Under the pieces are notes generated by a model that was given only the letters and a program-made list of their open reading frames with translations, had not been told where the DNA came from and ran no database searches. A program made the translations under genes and the position numbers. Shown here one piece after another: positions 1-6,387 of a stretch of 10,563 nt of DNA. Numbering within the stretch: the stretch's first letter is position 1; each line of letters begins with the position of its first letter. Source of the DNA: Candidatus Woesearchaeota archaeon (GTDB lineage Archaea > Nanobdellota > Nanobdellia > Woesearchaeales > GW2011-AR4); NCBI GenBank assembly GCA_016185915.1, contig JACPMP010000001.1, forward strand, positions 1 to 10,563, given 5' to 3'.

Positions 1-1
1 C

Positions 2-433
2 GAGCTAGTTTGGAGATTCTCATCAGAAAAATTCGAGCAGGCTAAGAGAATATTAAAAAAAAGCAAATTTCCAGCAAATTTCAGTTATGGAATAATAAGT
101 GTTTCAAAACTCCTTGAAACAAAATTGAAGGAGGCGCTAATCCACATAATAGGATATATAGGTCTTAAAACAAATGTTGACGAGGTTATGGTTCTTCCAA
201 GAGGCATAGACAAAGGCGTAAGCGTAAAACTTGCACTAAACTATCTTGGCATAGATCCAAGAAAGACAATTGTAATTGGTGATGGAGAAAATGACATCGA
301 CTTATTTACAAATCCTGGCTTTAAGGTTGCAGTAGCCAATGCTGCAGAGCGATTGAAGCTTTTTGCTGATGAAGTGACTAAGAAACCTTCCACAAAAGGC
401 ATTTTGGAAATAATAGAAAAATTAAGGATGTAG
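2..433 (+). CDS. HAD-superfamily phosphatase, archaeal phosphoglycolate phosphatase (SPP-like) type, 3' part
   Basis: The frame is open from the window edge to the TAG at 431-433, so the true start lies outside; the internal TTG at 125 is only an in-frame leucine codon. The visible 143 residues match the C-terminal half of archaeal phosphoglycolate phosphatase and other Cof/SPP-like HAD hydrolases (family usually about 225 residues). HAD motif III is the lysine of the GIDKG stretch (codon 212-214). Motif IV is the acidic Mg-binding signature IGDGENDIDLF (about 275-307), followed by the typical FKVAVANA segment and the ADEVT...GILEII tail. The catalytic N-terminal DxD lies outside the window. 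Such enzymes dephosphorylate 2-phosphoglycolate or related small phosphoesters in the cytoplasm; the exact substrate cannot be read here. The first MscS gene follows after 18 bp, so co-transcription is possible. Confidence 0.85.
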   Translation, partial: ELVWRFSSEKFEQAKRILKKSKFPANFSYGIISVSKLLETKLKEALIHIIGYIGLKTNVDEVMVLPRGIDKGVSVKLALNYLGIDPRKTIVIGDGENDIDLFTNPGFKVAVANAAERLKLFADEVTKKPSTKGILEIIEKLRM

Positions 434-451
434 ATTTAATGGGTACTGAAA

Positions 452-1467
452 ATGACAATAAATACTGAGTTAAATATTGAAATACTTATTGCATTAGTTG
501 GTGTTATTCTATCATTTATTGCCGCCAAGATTTTATATTTTATTATGGATAAATACATTAAAACTTTCACAAAGAAAACTAAAACTGACATAGATGATAA
601 GCTTATTGTAGCTTTGGAAAGGCCTTTTGTTTTAGGGATTGCTCTTATAGGAATCTATGTTTCTCTGTACAGTATTGACCACATAAAACAAAAAATTGAA
701 CTGATGAATGACATTTTCTTTGTATTAGGAGTTCTTTGGTCAATTTTTGTATTGTACAGAATTACAAAAGTTGCCATGGAAAAATGGCTGTCAGTAAATC
801 CAAATTTCCAGAATATGCCAAGGATTGTCATAAAAGTAGTAAATGTTTTTGTTTATTTTATTGGGCTTATTATTATATTAAAGCACTTTAATGTGGAAAT
901 AACTCCTTTAGTCGCAACCCTTGGCATTGGAGGCATTGCAATTGGCTTGGCATTGCAGGACACATTATCAAATTTCTTTGCAGGGCTGCATATAATCTCT
1001 GACAAGCCCATAAATATTGGAGATTTTGTGGAATTGGAGGGCAACATAAGCGGTTATGTTGAAGATATCGGTTGCCCAATACAATGGTTATAGTTCCAAA
1101 CTCAAAAATTGCTTCAACAACCATAACGAACGATTCTTTGCCTGTGCCTGAAATGAGCGTAGTTGTCCAATGCGGGGTTGCTTATACGTCTGATTTGGAG
1201 AAGGTGGAAAAAGTAACCATAGAAACTGCCAAAAAGATACAAAAAAATGTGCAGGGCGCTGTCAAAGATTTTGAGCCATTCATAAGATACCATACGTTCG
1301 GGGATTCCAATATAAATTTCTCAATAATACTGAGAGTCCAAACTTTTGTTGACAAATATCTTGTGACGCATGAATTCATTAAATCATTAAAGAAATCTTA
1401 TGATAAGGAAAGAATTGAAATTTCATGGCCAGTCAGGAAGATATATTATGGAAATGCTGATAGCTAA
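452..1467 (+). pseudogene. MscS-family mechanosensitive channel 1, frameshifted by a short deletion
   Basis: Two frames together give one MscS protein. Frame one (452-1093) encodes about 206 meaningful residues: membrane helices near 11-32, 58-75, 87-104 and 126-146, then the glycine/alanine-rich pore helix 152-182 (GIGGIAIGLALQDTLSNFFAG) and the start of the beta domain (GDFVELEG...GYVEDIG). It then runs into six out-of-frame residues and a stop. The second frame resumes at about 1072 with LPNTMVIVPNSKIAS and continues through the MscS C-terminal domain to 1467. Family members carry about 8 residues (W-R-x-T-x-I-R-T type) between these parts, so about 25 nt seem lost. The restored length of about 346 residues and five helices fit the archaeal MscMJ class of turgor-release channels. 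The product as written would keep the pore helix but lose the cytoplasmic domain. The second MscS gene begins 12 bp downstream. An assembly error is the rival explanation. Confidence 0.85.
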
Positions 1468-1479
1468 ACTTAAATCAAA

Positions 1480-2242
1480 ATGGCAATAGTCGACACTGAT
1501 AAGCTGCTGGGTGAAGTCTCATTGCAGAACCTCCTATTATTTATTTTTGTAGTTATACTTTCTGTTATTTTGGGCAATATTTTAAGACTTTTGATAGTTA
1601 GATTCCTCAAGGATAAATCAAAGCCGGTATTTTACAAAGCGCTTTCAAGAGCAGCGATGTATTCTATTTATTTTGCAGGCTTTTATTTTGCTTTTCAAAA
1701 AATCCTTAATTTTAACATACCTGCCTGCATTTTTAGCTGCATTGGGAATTTTGGGGATAACCTTTCTTTTGACCATGCTGCCGGTTTTGCAGAATGTATT
1801 TGCCGGAATTGTGCTATCGCTTGAAAGGCCGTTTCGCGAAGGCGACATAGTGGAAGTTGACGGAGCCATTTGCATTGTCAAAGATATCATGCTCAATTAC
1901 AGCCAAGGTGAATTCATCAGAGTTGATTTGGATATTAATATTAAAAATGATTTAAATTATCAAAAAGCGATAGAGACAATAAACAAGATACTTCGTGATG
2001 ACCCGAATATTCTGCCTCATGTGCCTAAGAAGGAGTTTAATGTAATACAAAAGTTCTTTGTAATGCCAAAGAACATCAGCGTGCTCGAGCCGAAGATATT
2101 TATCAGAAATGTCAACAAGGAAAAAATAAGCCTACAAGTCTGGTTCTGGATTTGGAACATTTTGAGGAAAGAAAGCATTGTTTCCAATTTTTATGAGACA
2201 CTTTTGCTGGAATTCAAGAACAATAAGATAAGCTTCGGTTAG
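1480..2242 (+). pseudogene. MscS-family mechanosensitive channel 2, frameshifted by a 4-bp tandem duplication
   Basis: The ATG at 1480 starts an MscS-like protein with N-terminal helices (about 17-40 and 53-75). The frame is lost at 1720-1727, where CCTG is repeated twice. Removing one copy joins NFNIPA directly to FLAALGILGITFLLT, the pore helix, and then QNVFAGIVLSLERPFREGDIVEVDGA of the beta domain, giving a 252-residue product. A second anomaly remains after repair: the chain runs from AICIVKDIML straight to NYSQGEF. Relatives have about 25 more residues there, including the TxxRTxDG and IPNS segments, so an in-frame deletion near 1888-1896 is likely. The C-terminal domain to 2242 looks normal. 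The gene lies 12 bp after the first MscS gene, probably in one transcript. As written it encodes only a 114-residue truncated membrane peptide. Confidence 0.85.
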
Positions 2243-2270
2243 ATTTAAAATTAATAAATCATTGTTAAGA

Positions 2271-2288
2271 GGTATACTCGCATATACC
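2271..2288. promoter_or_regulatory. Inverted repeat GGTATA-N6-TATACC upstream of the ligase promoter
   Basis: GGTATA (2271-2276) and TATACC (2283-2288) form a perfect 6-bp inverted repeat with a 6-bp spacer. It ends 5 bp before the TATA element of the next gene, where archaeal regulators often bind around the BRE. It may be an operator; no bound protein is known. Confidence 0.35.
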
Positions 2289-2293
2289 AATCA

Positions 2294-2303
2294 TTATATA
2301 AAA
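2294..2303 (+). promoter_or_regulatory. TATA box for the GCS2-type ligase gene (leaderless)
   Basis: TTATATAAAA is centred about 26 bp before the ATG at 2325. Archaeal transcription starts about 25 bp downstream of the TATA centre, so the mRNA should begin at or next to the start codon. No Shine-Dalgarno sequence is present, which supports this start. Confidence 0.65.
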
Positions 2304-2324
2304 TTTTGTTGAATTGTATTTAAA

Positions 2325-3656
2325 ATGGCTAAAGAAAGAAGGTCTCTAAAAAAATCCCTAATCGGCTTTGAGGTAGAGCTATTTACAATAAACAAGAATG
2401 GCTACATTGTTGATGCGGCAGATAAATTGCTTAAATGTGCTAAAGGCGACAAAAACCTCACCATTAAAAAAGAATGTGCATCAAACATGATAGAGATTGC
2501 AAGCTATCCAAGCGAAAACATTTCTAATACAATGGATTATTTGTTAAGAGAGCTTGAGTATTTGGTTTCCATAGCTGAAAAGGAAGATATTTTGCTGTAT
2601 CCATTAGGAACTTATCCAGGAAAATTTAATCCTTCTATGCGGGATGACAGAGCTTACAAAATAAAAGAATCAATTTTTGGAAAGAACAGATGGAAAATTG
2701 CAGGCAGATGCATTGGGTTTCATTGCCATTACGATTTACCCAGAGGTATTTTTGACTCGGAATTAAGGATTTTAAAAATGTTCGTAAGGTCAAAAATTAA
2801 AGACAGTTTAGTCAATAGTTATAATTTTTTAATTGCTGCAGACCCTGCTTTAGCAACATTTATGCAGTCATCTCCTTTCTATCAAGGCAAATATTTTGGA
2901 AAAGATTCAAGAGTTATAATGTACAGAGGTGGCGAAGTACTAAATAATAAAAATGGCTTATACGCAAATTTTGAGGAATTTGGCGGTTTGCCGCATTACA
3001 AGCTTACTGCATTGGACATAATTGATATAATAACAACTAGATATGAAACGTGGAAATCTTATATAAAAAAGCTGGGCCTTAACATAAAAGTTTTATCGCT
3101 TTATGGCTCCATATTGGATACTACATGGGGTCCGCTGAAAATTAATCCACATGGCACGCTTGAGGTGCGCGGCATGGACATAAATCATCCAATTTACATT
3201 ACAGGGATAGGAACGATTATAAAATATATCATGAAAAAACTTCAAGAAGAATTTTACGCTGTTGTTCCGTCTGAAATAGGAATAAAAGAGCCATTTAAGG
3301 TTGAAGGAGACGTCATCTATATTCCGCCCTACCCCTATGTAAGAAATGAATTGCAAAAACTTTCGGCTTACAAAGGTTTGGAAAATGATGCCATATTTAA
3401 CTATTGCAAACGCTTTCTGAGATTTGCGCAATCCACAATGCCAAAAGGGCATTTGAAATTGACAAAACCATTTGGAGAAATGTTAAGTAAAAGAAAAACT
3501 GTTTCAGACGAAATATTAGATTTTGCGAAAAAGAAAGGGTTTAAGAAAAAGGGCACTATTACAAATAAGCTTGCTGCTGAAATAACATTAAACCATTCTG
3601 AAAGGCTTTTAAGGGAAATCGTCTCTACGAGAAAAATGATAGAAAATTTAATCTGA
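2325..3656 (+). CDS. Glutamate-cysteine ligase family 2 (GCS2/YbdK-type) carboxylate-amine ligase
   Basis: The 443-residue protein has the layout of the GCS2 family. An N-terminal GFEVEL (residues 14-19) supplies the metal/ATP-binding acidic residues E16 and E18. MIEIAS and LGTYP follow, then G131-F-H133-C-H135 of the family G-x-H-x-H motif, and late in the fold GTLEVRGMD (277-285) with its conserved Glu and Arg. The family joins an amino acid to the gamma-carboxyl of glutamate using ATP. In haloarchaea a member makes gamma-glutamylcysteine, the main thiol there; in E. coli YbdK has only weak activity. The cysteine specificity here is inferred. No signal peptide or membrane segment is seen, so it should be cytoplasmic. 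It has its own promoter and is followed 48 bp later by a CPA2 antiporter gene on the same strand. The lysine-rich C-terminus (about 380-443) is less family-like. Confidence 0.8.
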   Translation: MAKERRSLKKSLIGFEVELFTINKNGYIVDAADKLLKCAKGDKNLTIKKECASNMIEIASYPSENISNTMDYLLRELEYLVSIAEKEDILLYPLGTYPGKFNPSMRDDRAYKIKESIFGKNRWKIAGRCIGFHCHYDLPRGIFDSELRILKMFVRSKIKDSLVNSYNFLIAADPALATFMQSSPFYQGKYFGKDSRVIMYRGGEVLNNKNGLYANFEEFGGLPHYKLTALDIIDIITTRYETWKSYIKKLGLNIKVLSLYGSILDTTWGPLKINPHGTLEVRGMDINHPIYITGIGTIIKYIMKKLQEEFYAVVPSEIGIKEPFKVEGDVIYIPPYPYVRNELQKLSAYKGLENDAIFNYCKRFLRFAQSTMPKGHLKLTKPFGEMLSKRKTVSDEILDFAKKKGFKKKGTITNKLAAEITLNHSERLLREIVSTRKMIENLI

Positions 3657-3673
3657 AAATAAAATAATCAAAA

Positions 3674-3683
3674 TTTTTAAATA
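3674..3683 (+). promoter_or_regulatory. TATA box for the antiporter gene (leaderless)
   Basis: TTTTTAAATA is centred about 26 bp before the ATG at 3705, with an A-rich BRE-like stretch just upstream. No Shine-Dalgarno sequence precedes the ATG, so a leaderless mRNA is expected. The T run may also help end the preceding transcript. Confidence 0.65.
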
Positions 3684-3704
3684 TTAGGCATATTTTGTTC
3701 ATTT

Positions 3705-4916
3705 ATGGCAGAATCCTTGCTTTCAACCATAGAATTCCAGATGAGCTTGCTGTTATTTGTAGCTCTTGCAGGCTATCTTCTTGCGGCAAGAATAAATCAA
3801 TCAGCTGTTATTGGCGAAATTCTAGTTGGTTTATTGATTGGTCCAAGTTTATTAGGCTTGATAACATACACAGACTTTGTAAGAAGTGTTGCTCATCTAG
3901 GAGCGGTGATTCTGCTGTTTGTCATAGGCCTGGAATTCAAATTAAAGGACATATTCAACTTCAAGTATAGTATCATAGCTTTAGTAGGAGTTATTATTCC
4001 TTGGATAGGGGGTTTTTATACAGCTAAATTATTTGGCTATGGGTTTGGAAGCGCTGTTTTTGTTGGAACTGCTTTGACTGCAACAAGCATAGCAATAACT
4101 GCAAATGTATTGCGGGAGATGGGCAAATTGCAGACAGATGCTGCAAAAGCAATTATTGGTGCTGCTGTCATCGATGATGTGTTAAGCCTTTTGGCTCTTT
4201 CTATGTCAGAGCAAATTGTCTCAGGGACTCTTTCAGCAACCTCAATAGGTTTTGTTTTGTTTAATGCATCTGCTTTTTTAATTGTTGGCGCTTATGTCGG
4301 AAACAAGTTTTTAAGCAGAGTTGTTGCAAAAGTTGATAATACAAAAATTGCAAAAAAATTTCCAGAGTTTGTTTTTATTTTTGCTATGATGATTGCTTTT
4401 TTCTATGCAATGATAGCAGAGCTGATTCATTTGTCAGCCATTGTGGGTTCTTTTATTGCAGGTGTTTCCCTTGGCAGTGTTGTTTTGAGGCACAGCAAAG
4501 ACTACAAGGAAGGAGCAGAGTATTTGCACATCATTTTTGCTTCAATATTTTTTGTTTCACTGGGCATACTGGCAGACTTCCATGCCTTAACAGCTAATGT
4601 TATATGGTTTTTAATTGCATTGACAATTGTTGCAGTTCTTACTAAAGTTATTGGCTGCTATATTCCAGCAAAATTACTGGGAATGTCACATCAGGATTCT
4701 ACTGTTGTTGGCTTTGGAATGTCGCCAAGAGGAGAAGTGGCAATGATAGTGGCGCTAATTGGCTTGAATGCGGGTCTAATAAAGCAAGACATTTATGTTT
4801 CGCTGGTTTTGATGAGTTTATTGACAACTATACTAACGCCTATAGTTCTGAGAAATTGGCTTTATAAGAAAAGTTTTATGGATGCATTCAAAAAGAAAAG
4901 GGTTACTTTGCAATAA
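3705..4916 (+). CDS. CPA2-family cation/proton antiporter (KefB/NapA-like, membrane domain only)
   Basis: The 403-residue polytopic membrane protein has about twelve hydrophobic segments and the hallmarks of the CPA2 family. These are IGEILVGLLIGPSLLG (36-51), LLFVIGLEFKL (70-80), TALTATSIAIT (122-132), the paired acidic residues D157-D158 in AAVIDDVLSLLAL, and GMSPRGEVAMI with R342 near the C-terminus. The Asp pair is typical of electrogenic exchangers such as NapA, so Na+/H+ exchange is slightly favoured over K+/H+; the ion is not certain. The chain ends soon after the last helix in a short basic tail, so the nucleotide/glutathione-sensing KTN domain of KefB/KefC is absent. It starts from its own leaderless promoter, 48 bp after the GCS2-type ligase gene, and meets the next gene tail to tail with only 2 bp between the stops. 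Confidence 0.9.
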   Translation: MAESLLSTIEFQMSLLLFVALAGYLLAARINQSAVIGEILVGLLIGPSLLGLITYTDFVRSVAHLGAVILLFVIGLEFKLKDIFNFKYSIIALVGVIIPWIGGFYTAKLFGYGFGSAVFVGTALTATSIAITANVLREMGKLQTDAAKAIIGAAVIDDVLSLLALSMSEQIVSGTLSATSIGFVLFNASAFLIVGAYVGNKFLSRVVAKVDNTKIAKKFPEFVFIFAMMIAFFYAMIAELIHLSAIVGSFIAGVSLGSVVLRHSKDYKEGAEYLHIIFASIFFVSLGILADFHALTANVIWFLIALTIVAVLTKVIGCYIPAKLLGMSHQDSTVVGFGMSPRGEVAMIVALIGLNAGLIKQDIYVSLVLMSLLTTILTPIVLRNWLYKKSFMDAFKKKRVTLQ

Positions 4917-4918
4917 GT

Positions 4919-5515
4919 TTAGCTAACAATCCTGCCCACTAAGAAAATAGCGAGAATCCCTAAGGTATTCAGGGCATAAGATATAACAGAAAATATTTTT
5001 ATTGAAATTATTTTTGATGCAGCTAGCATAGTCACGCCAATCTCATCCGGCAGCGGCGATGCAATTATGAAGCCAGCAACTACTGGAAGTAGGTATTCCT
5101 TAAGACGCCCTGGCAATCTGCCGTTAAAATACCTAACTATCTTTTCCTTCGACAATTTCCTGATTTCATTCATAAATGATTGCCTTATAAAGCTGAAAAT
5201 GAACAAATCACCGATTAAAGCTCCGAAGCCGCCAATAAGGCTGGCTAAATAAATATTCTGATGCTGCGCTAAAATCAAGAAAATAGCTGTTGCAGGGGCA
5301 GCAGTAAAGCCATAAACAAAGAGTATACCTGCCACAAAAGTTCCAGAGTAGCCCAAGCCAGATATAAAGTCTTGAAATGGCTGATAGTTCCTTTCATAAA
5401 ACAAAAGATAAGCTATTAGAAAGGTTATAAAAAGCAATAAAAACTTTGGATATTTCTCCATGTACCTAAAAAGGTGTAAGGTTTTAAGCTTTGGATAGTA
5501 CATAAGAGAAAACAT
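4919..5515 (-). CDS. Small polytopic membrane protein, possibly VTT/DedA-like
   Basis: The 198-residue protein has hydrophobic segments near 23-40, 54-83, 87-110, 141-167 and 170-197. Two features recall the VTT (DedA/SNARE-associated) fold: a glycine-rich stretch ending in Asp (LIGGFGALIGDLFIFSFIR, 93-111), and a proline-rich re-entrant-like segment AGFIIASPLPDEIG (147-160). The charged loop between them (112-140) is basic. DedA-type proteins move lipids or lipid carriers across membranes, but the match is loose and function is not assigned. The start at 5515 fits a TATA-like element 30 bp upstream; an ATG four codons in (5503) fits a second AT-rich element, so the start is uncertain by a few residues. 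The gene converges on the antiporter gene with a 2-bp gap, leaving no room for separate terminators. Confidence 0.75.
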   Translation of the reverse strand: MFSLMYYPKLKTLHLFRYMEKYPKFLLLFITFLIAYLLFYERNYQPFQDFISGLGYSGTFVAGILFVYGFTAAPATAIFLILAQHQNIYLASLIGGFGALIGDLFIFSFIRQSFMNEIRKLSKEKIVRYFNGRLPGRLKEYLLPVVAGFIIASPLPDEIGVTMLAASKIISIKIFSVISYALNTLGILAIFLVGRIVS

Positions 5516-5540
5516 AGAATTGCTACTATTTAAATGTTTC

Positions 5541-5550
5541 TTTTTATATA
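5541..5550 (-). promoter_or_regulatory. TATA-like element for the small membrane protein gene
   Basis: On the minus strand TATATAAAAA is centred 30 bp before the ATG at 5515. A second element, ATTTAAAT, at 5528-5535 is 28 bp from the alternative ATG at 5503. Arms ATATACC (5546-5552) and GGTATAT (5565-5571) form a 7-bp inverted repeat over the upstream edge and could be an operator. Confidence 0.45.
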
Positions 5551-5618
5551 CCAGTATAGTTAAAGGTATATTAAATATGAAATATTATAAGTGAACCTCA
5601 AACTGTTGTTATATTCAA

Positions 5619-5666
5619 TTGAGAAAAAGACCTAAAACGTTAAGAGGCGGGACTTTGTTCAGATAA
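5619..5666 (+). repeat. Left inverted-repeat unit flanking the 172-residue gene
   Basis: This unit holds TTGAGAAAAAGACC (5619-5632), a 12-bp spacer and AGGCGGGACTTTGT (5645-5658). Both 14-mers occur exactly, in the same order and in opposite orientation, at 6251-6264 and 6198-6211. On the plus strand it reads LRKRP-KTLR-GGTLFR and stops. That parallels LRKRP...GGTL in the broken gene at 6172-6405, minus nine residues, so it may be a 3' remnant of a second copy. There is no start codon after the upstream in-frame stop at 5592. The inner 14-mer also overlaps the last codons of the gene ending at 5640. Confidence 0.75.
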
Positions 5667-6158
5667 AAATTGCAAGAATCCATAAAGTTTAACTTTTAAT
5701 TCACGTACAAATTCAATTTTTCTTTCAGTTGACCATGTCATATAATCTGAGCCCGGCATTGCCATTTGTGATGATTCATTACGAAGCTCATTAGGGTTAG
5801 TCCCTACATATCCCAAATTGAAGTTGCGAACTCTATTCAATCCACCAATTGTATTACCTCTTAAAGCATCTCTTCTCACATATTTCAAAGAACCCCTATA
5901 TTTTGAATTGAACTCACTTCTCCATTGTCTTCTTGCAGTATGGTCTGTTTCAAAATCGTCAATAATGTAGGGCATCCTAAGGAAATCAGTTAAATATCGT
6001 AAATCCTTATCCTTCCGTTGCCTCCAACGTTCAGACCAAAGAGCTAAATCTATTTTTGGGATATTCCATTCTTCCGCTGGGACAATTTGTTTAATGTGCG
6101 GGTCAGATAATACAATTCTCTCTATCTCACTTTCAGATAATTCATCACTATTATTCAT
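5640..6158 (-). CDS. Hypothetical protein, arginine-rich, 172 residues
   Basis: I do not recognise this protein. It is soluble-looking, with no signal peptide or membrane helix. The first 30 residues are acidic (MNNSDELSESEIERIVLSD). The middle is basic and aromatic: LWSERWRQRKDKDLRYL at about 40-56, TARRQWRSEF at about 74-83, and KYVRRDALRGNTIGGLNRVR around 93-112. The C-terminus is a predicted amphipathic helix (STERKIEFVRELKVKLYGFLQ). It has 18 Arg to 9 Lys and five Trp, while neighbouring proteins are lysine-rich, which suggests a foreign origin. A nucleic-acid-binding role would fit the basic centre but is only a guess. The ATG lies 27 bp from a TATA box inside the flanking repeats, so the unit has its own leaderless promoter. 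Its final codons (Q-S-P-A) lie in the left inverted repeat. Confidence 0.7.
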   Translation of the reverse strand: MNNSDELSESEIERIVLSDPHIKQIVPAEEWNIPKIDLALWSERWRQRKDKDLRYLTDFLRMPYIIDDFETDHTARRQWRSEFNSKYRGSLKYVRRDALRGNTIGGLNRVRNFNLGYVGTNPNELRNESSQMAMPGSDYMTWSTERKIEFVRELKVKLYGFLQFLSEQSPAS

Positions 6159-6180
6159 AACTCAATAGAAATCAAATTCG

Positions 6181-6189
6181 ATTTAAAAA
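6181..6189 (-). promoter_or_regulatory. TATA box for the 172-residue gene (leaderless)
   Basis: On the minus strand TTTTTAAAT is centred 27 bp before the ATG at 6158. No Shine-Dalgarno sequence is present. The box overlaps the last codons of the broken upstream gene and lies inside the inverted repeats, so the gene carries its promoter with it. Confidence 0.6.
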
Positions 6190-6197
6190 GCTATATG

Positions 6198-6264
6198 ACA
6201 AAGTCCCGCCTTTCTTCTTTTCCTTAATTGCTCTTCGAGCTTTATTAGACGGTCTTTTTCTCAA
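6198..6264 (-). repeat. Right inverted-repeat unit flanking the 172-residue gene
   Basis: ACAAAGTCCCGCCT (6198-6211) and GGTCTTTTTCTCAA (6251-6264) are exact reverse complements of 5645-5658 and 5619-5632. The spacer here is 39 bp against 12 bp on the left, a difference of 27 bp or nine codons. The inner arms bound a 567-bp segment (5645-6211) holding the 172-residue gene and its promoter. No target-site duplication is obvious next to the 14-mers, and no transposase or recombinase is present. Confidence 0.75.
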
Positions 6265-6279
6265 CTCTTCTTCCAGAAG

Positions 6280-6387
6280 GTCAACCCCACTCCGCAAACA
6301 TATCGTTATAATAGTTGATGTTTAATCCGAAAGAACCCCCTTCTGTAAGTCGCTGTAATTATCTAAATGTTTGCTCGTAGGGTTGAC
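6280..6387. other. Nested inverted repeats, possible folded element
   Basis: Two pairs of exact 8-bp inverted repeats are nested. GTCAACCC (6280-6287) pairs with GGGTTGAC (6380-6387), and inside it GCAAACAT (6294-6301) pairs with ATGTTTGC (6367-6374), separated by unpaired stretches of 6 and 5 nt. Further in, ATAAT/ATTAT (6308-6312, 6358-6362) and a small AGAA-CCCCC-TTCT hairpin (6332-6344) could extend the fold. It may be a structured RNA or a folded recombination site. It overlaps the broken small gene, so the two readings compete. Confidence 0.45.

Noticed and set aside
853..1379. Minus-strand ORFs over the first MscS gene
   Set aside because: Antisense to the conserved pore helix and beta domain; Met/Pro/Cys-rich and not protein-like.
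3093..3452. Minus-strand ORF of 119 codons inside the ligase gene
   Set aside because: Antisense shadow of a well-supported gene with no coding features of its own.
3695..3970. Plus-strand ORF of 91 codons overlapping the antiporter start
   Set aside because: Out-of-frame shadow of the antiporter gene, Cys/Ser-rich and not protein-like.
5640..6264. Complete insertion sequence
   Set aside because: Inverted repeats are present, but the enclosed protein has no recognisable transposase motif and no target-site duplication is evident.
6280..6387. Standard integron attC site
   Set aside because: The arms do not match the RYYYAAC/GTTRRRY boxes on either strand, and no integron integrase or second matching site is seen.
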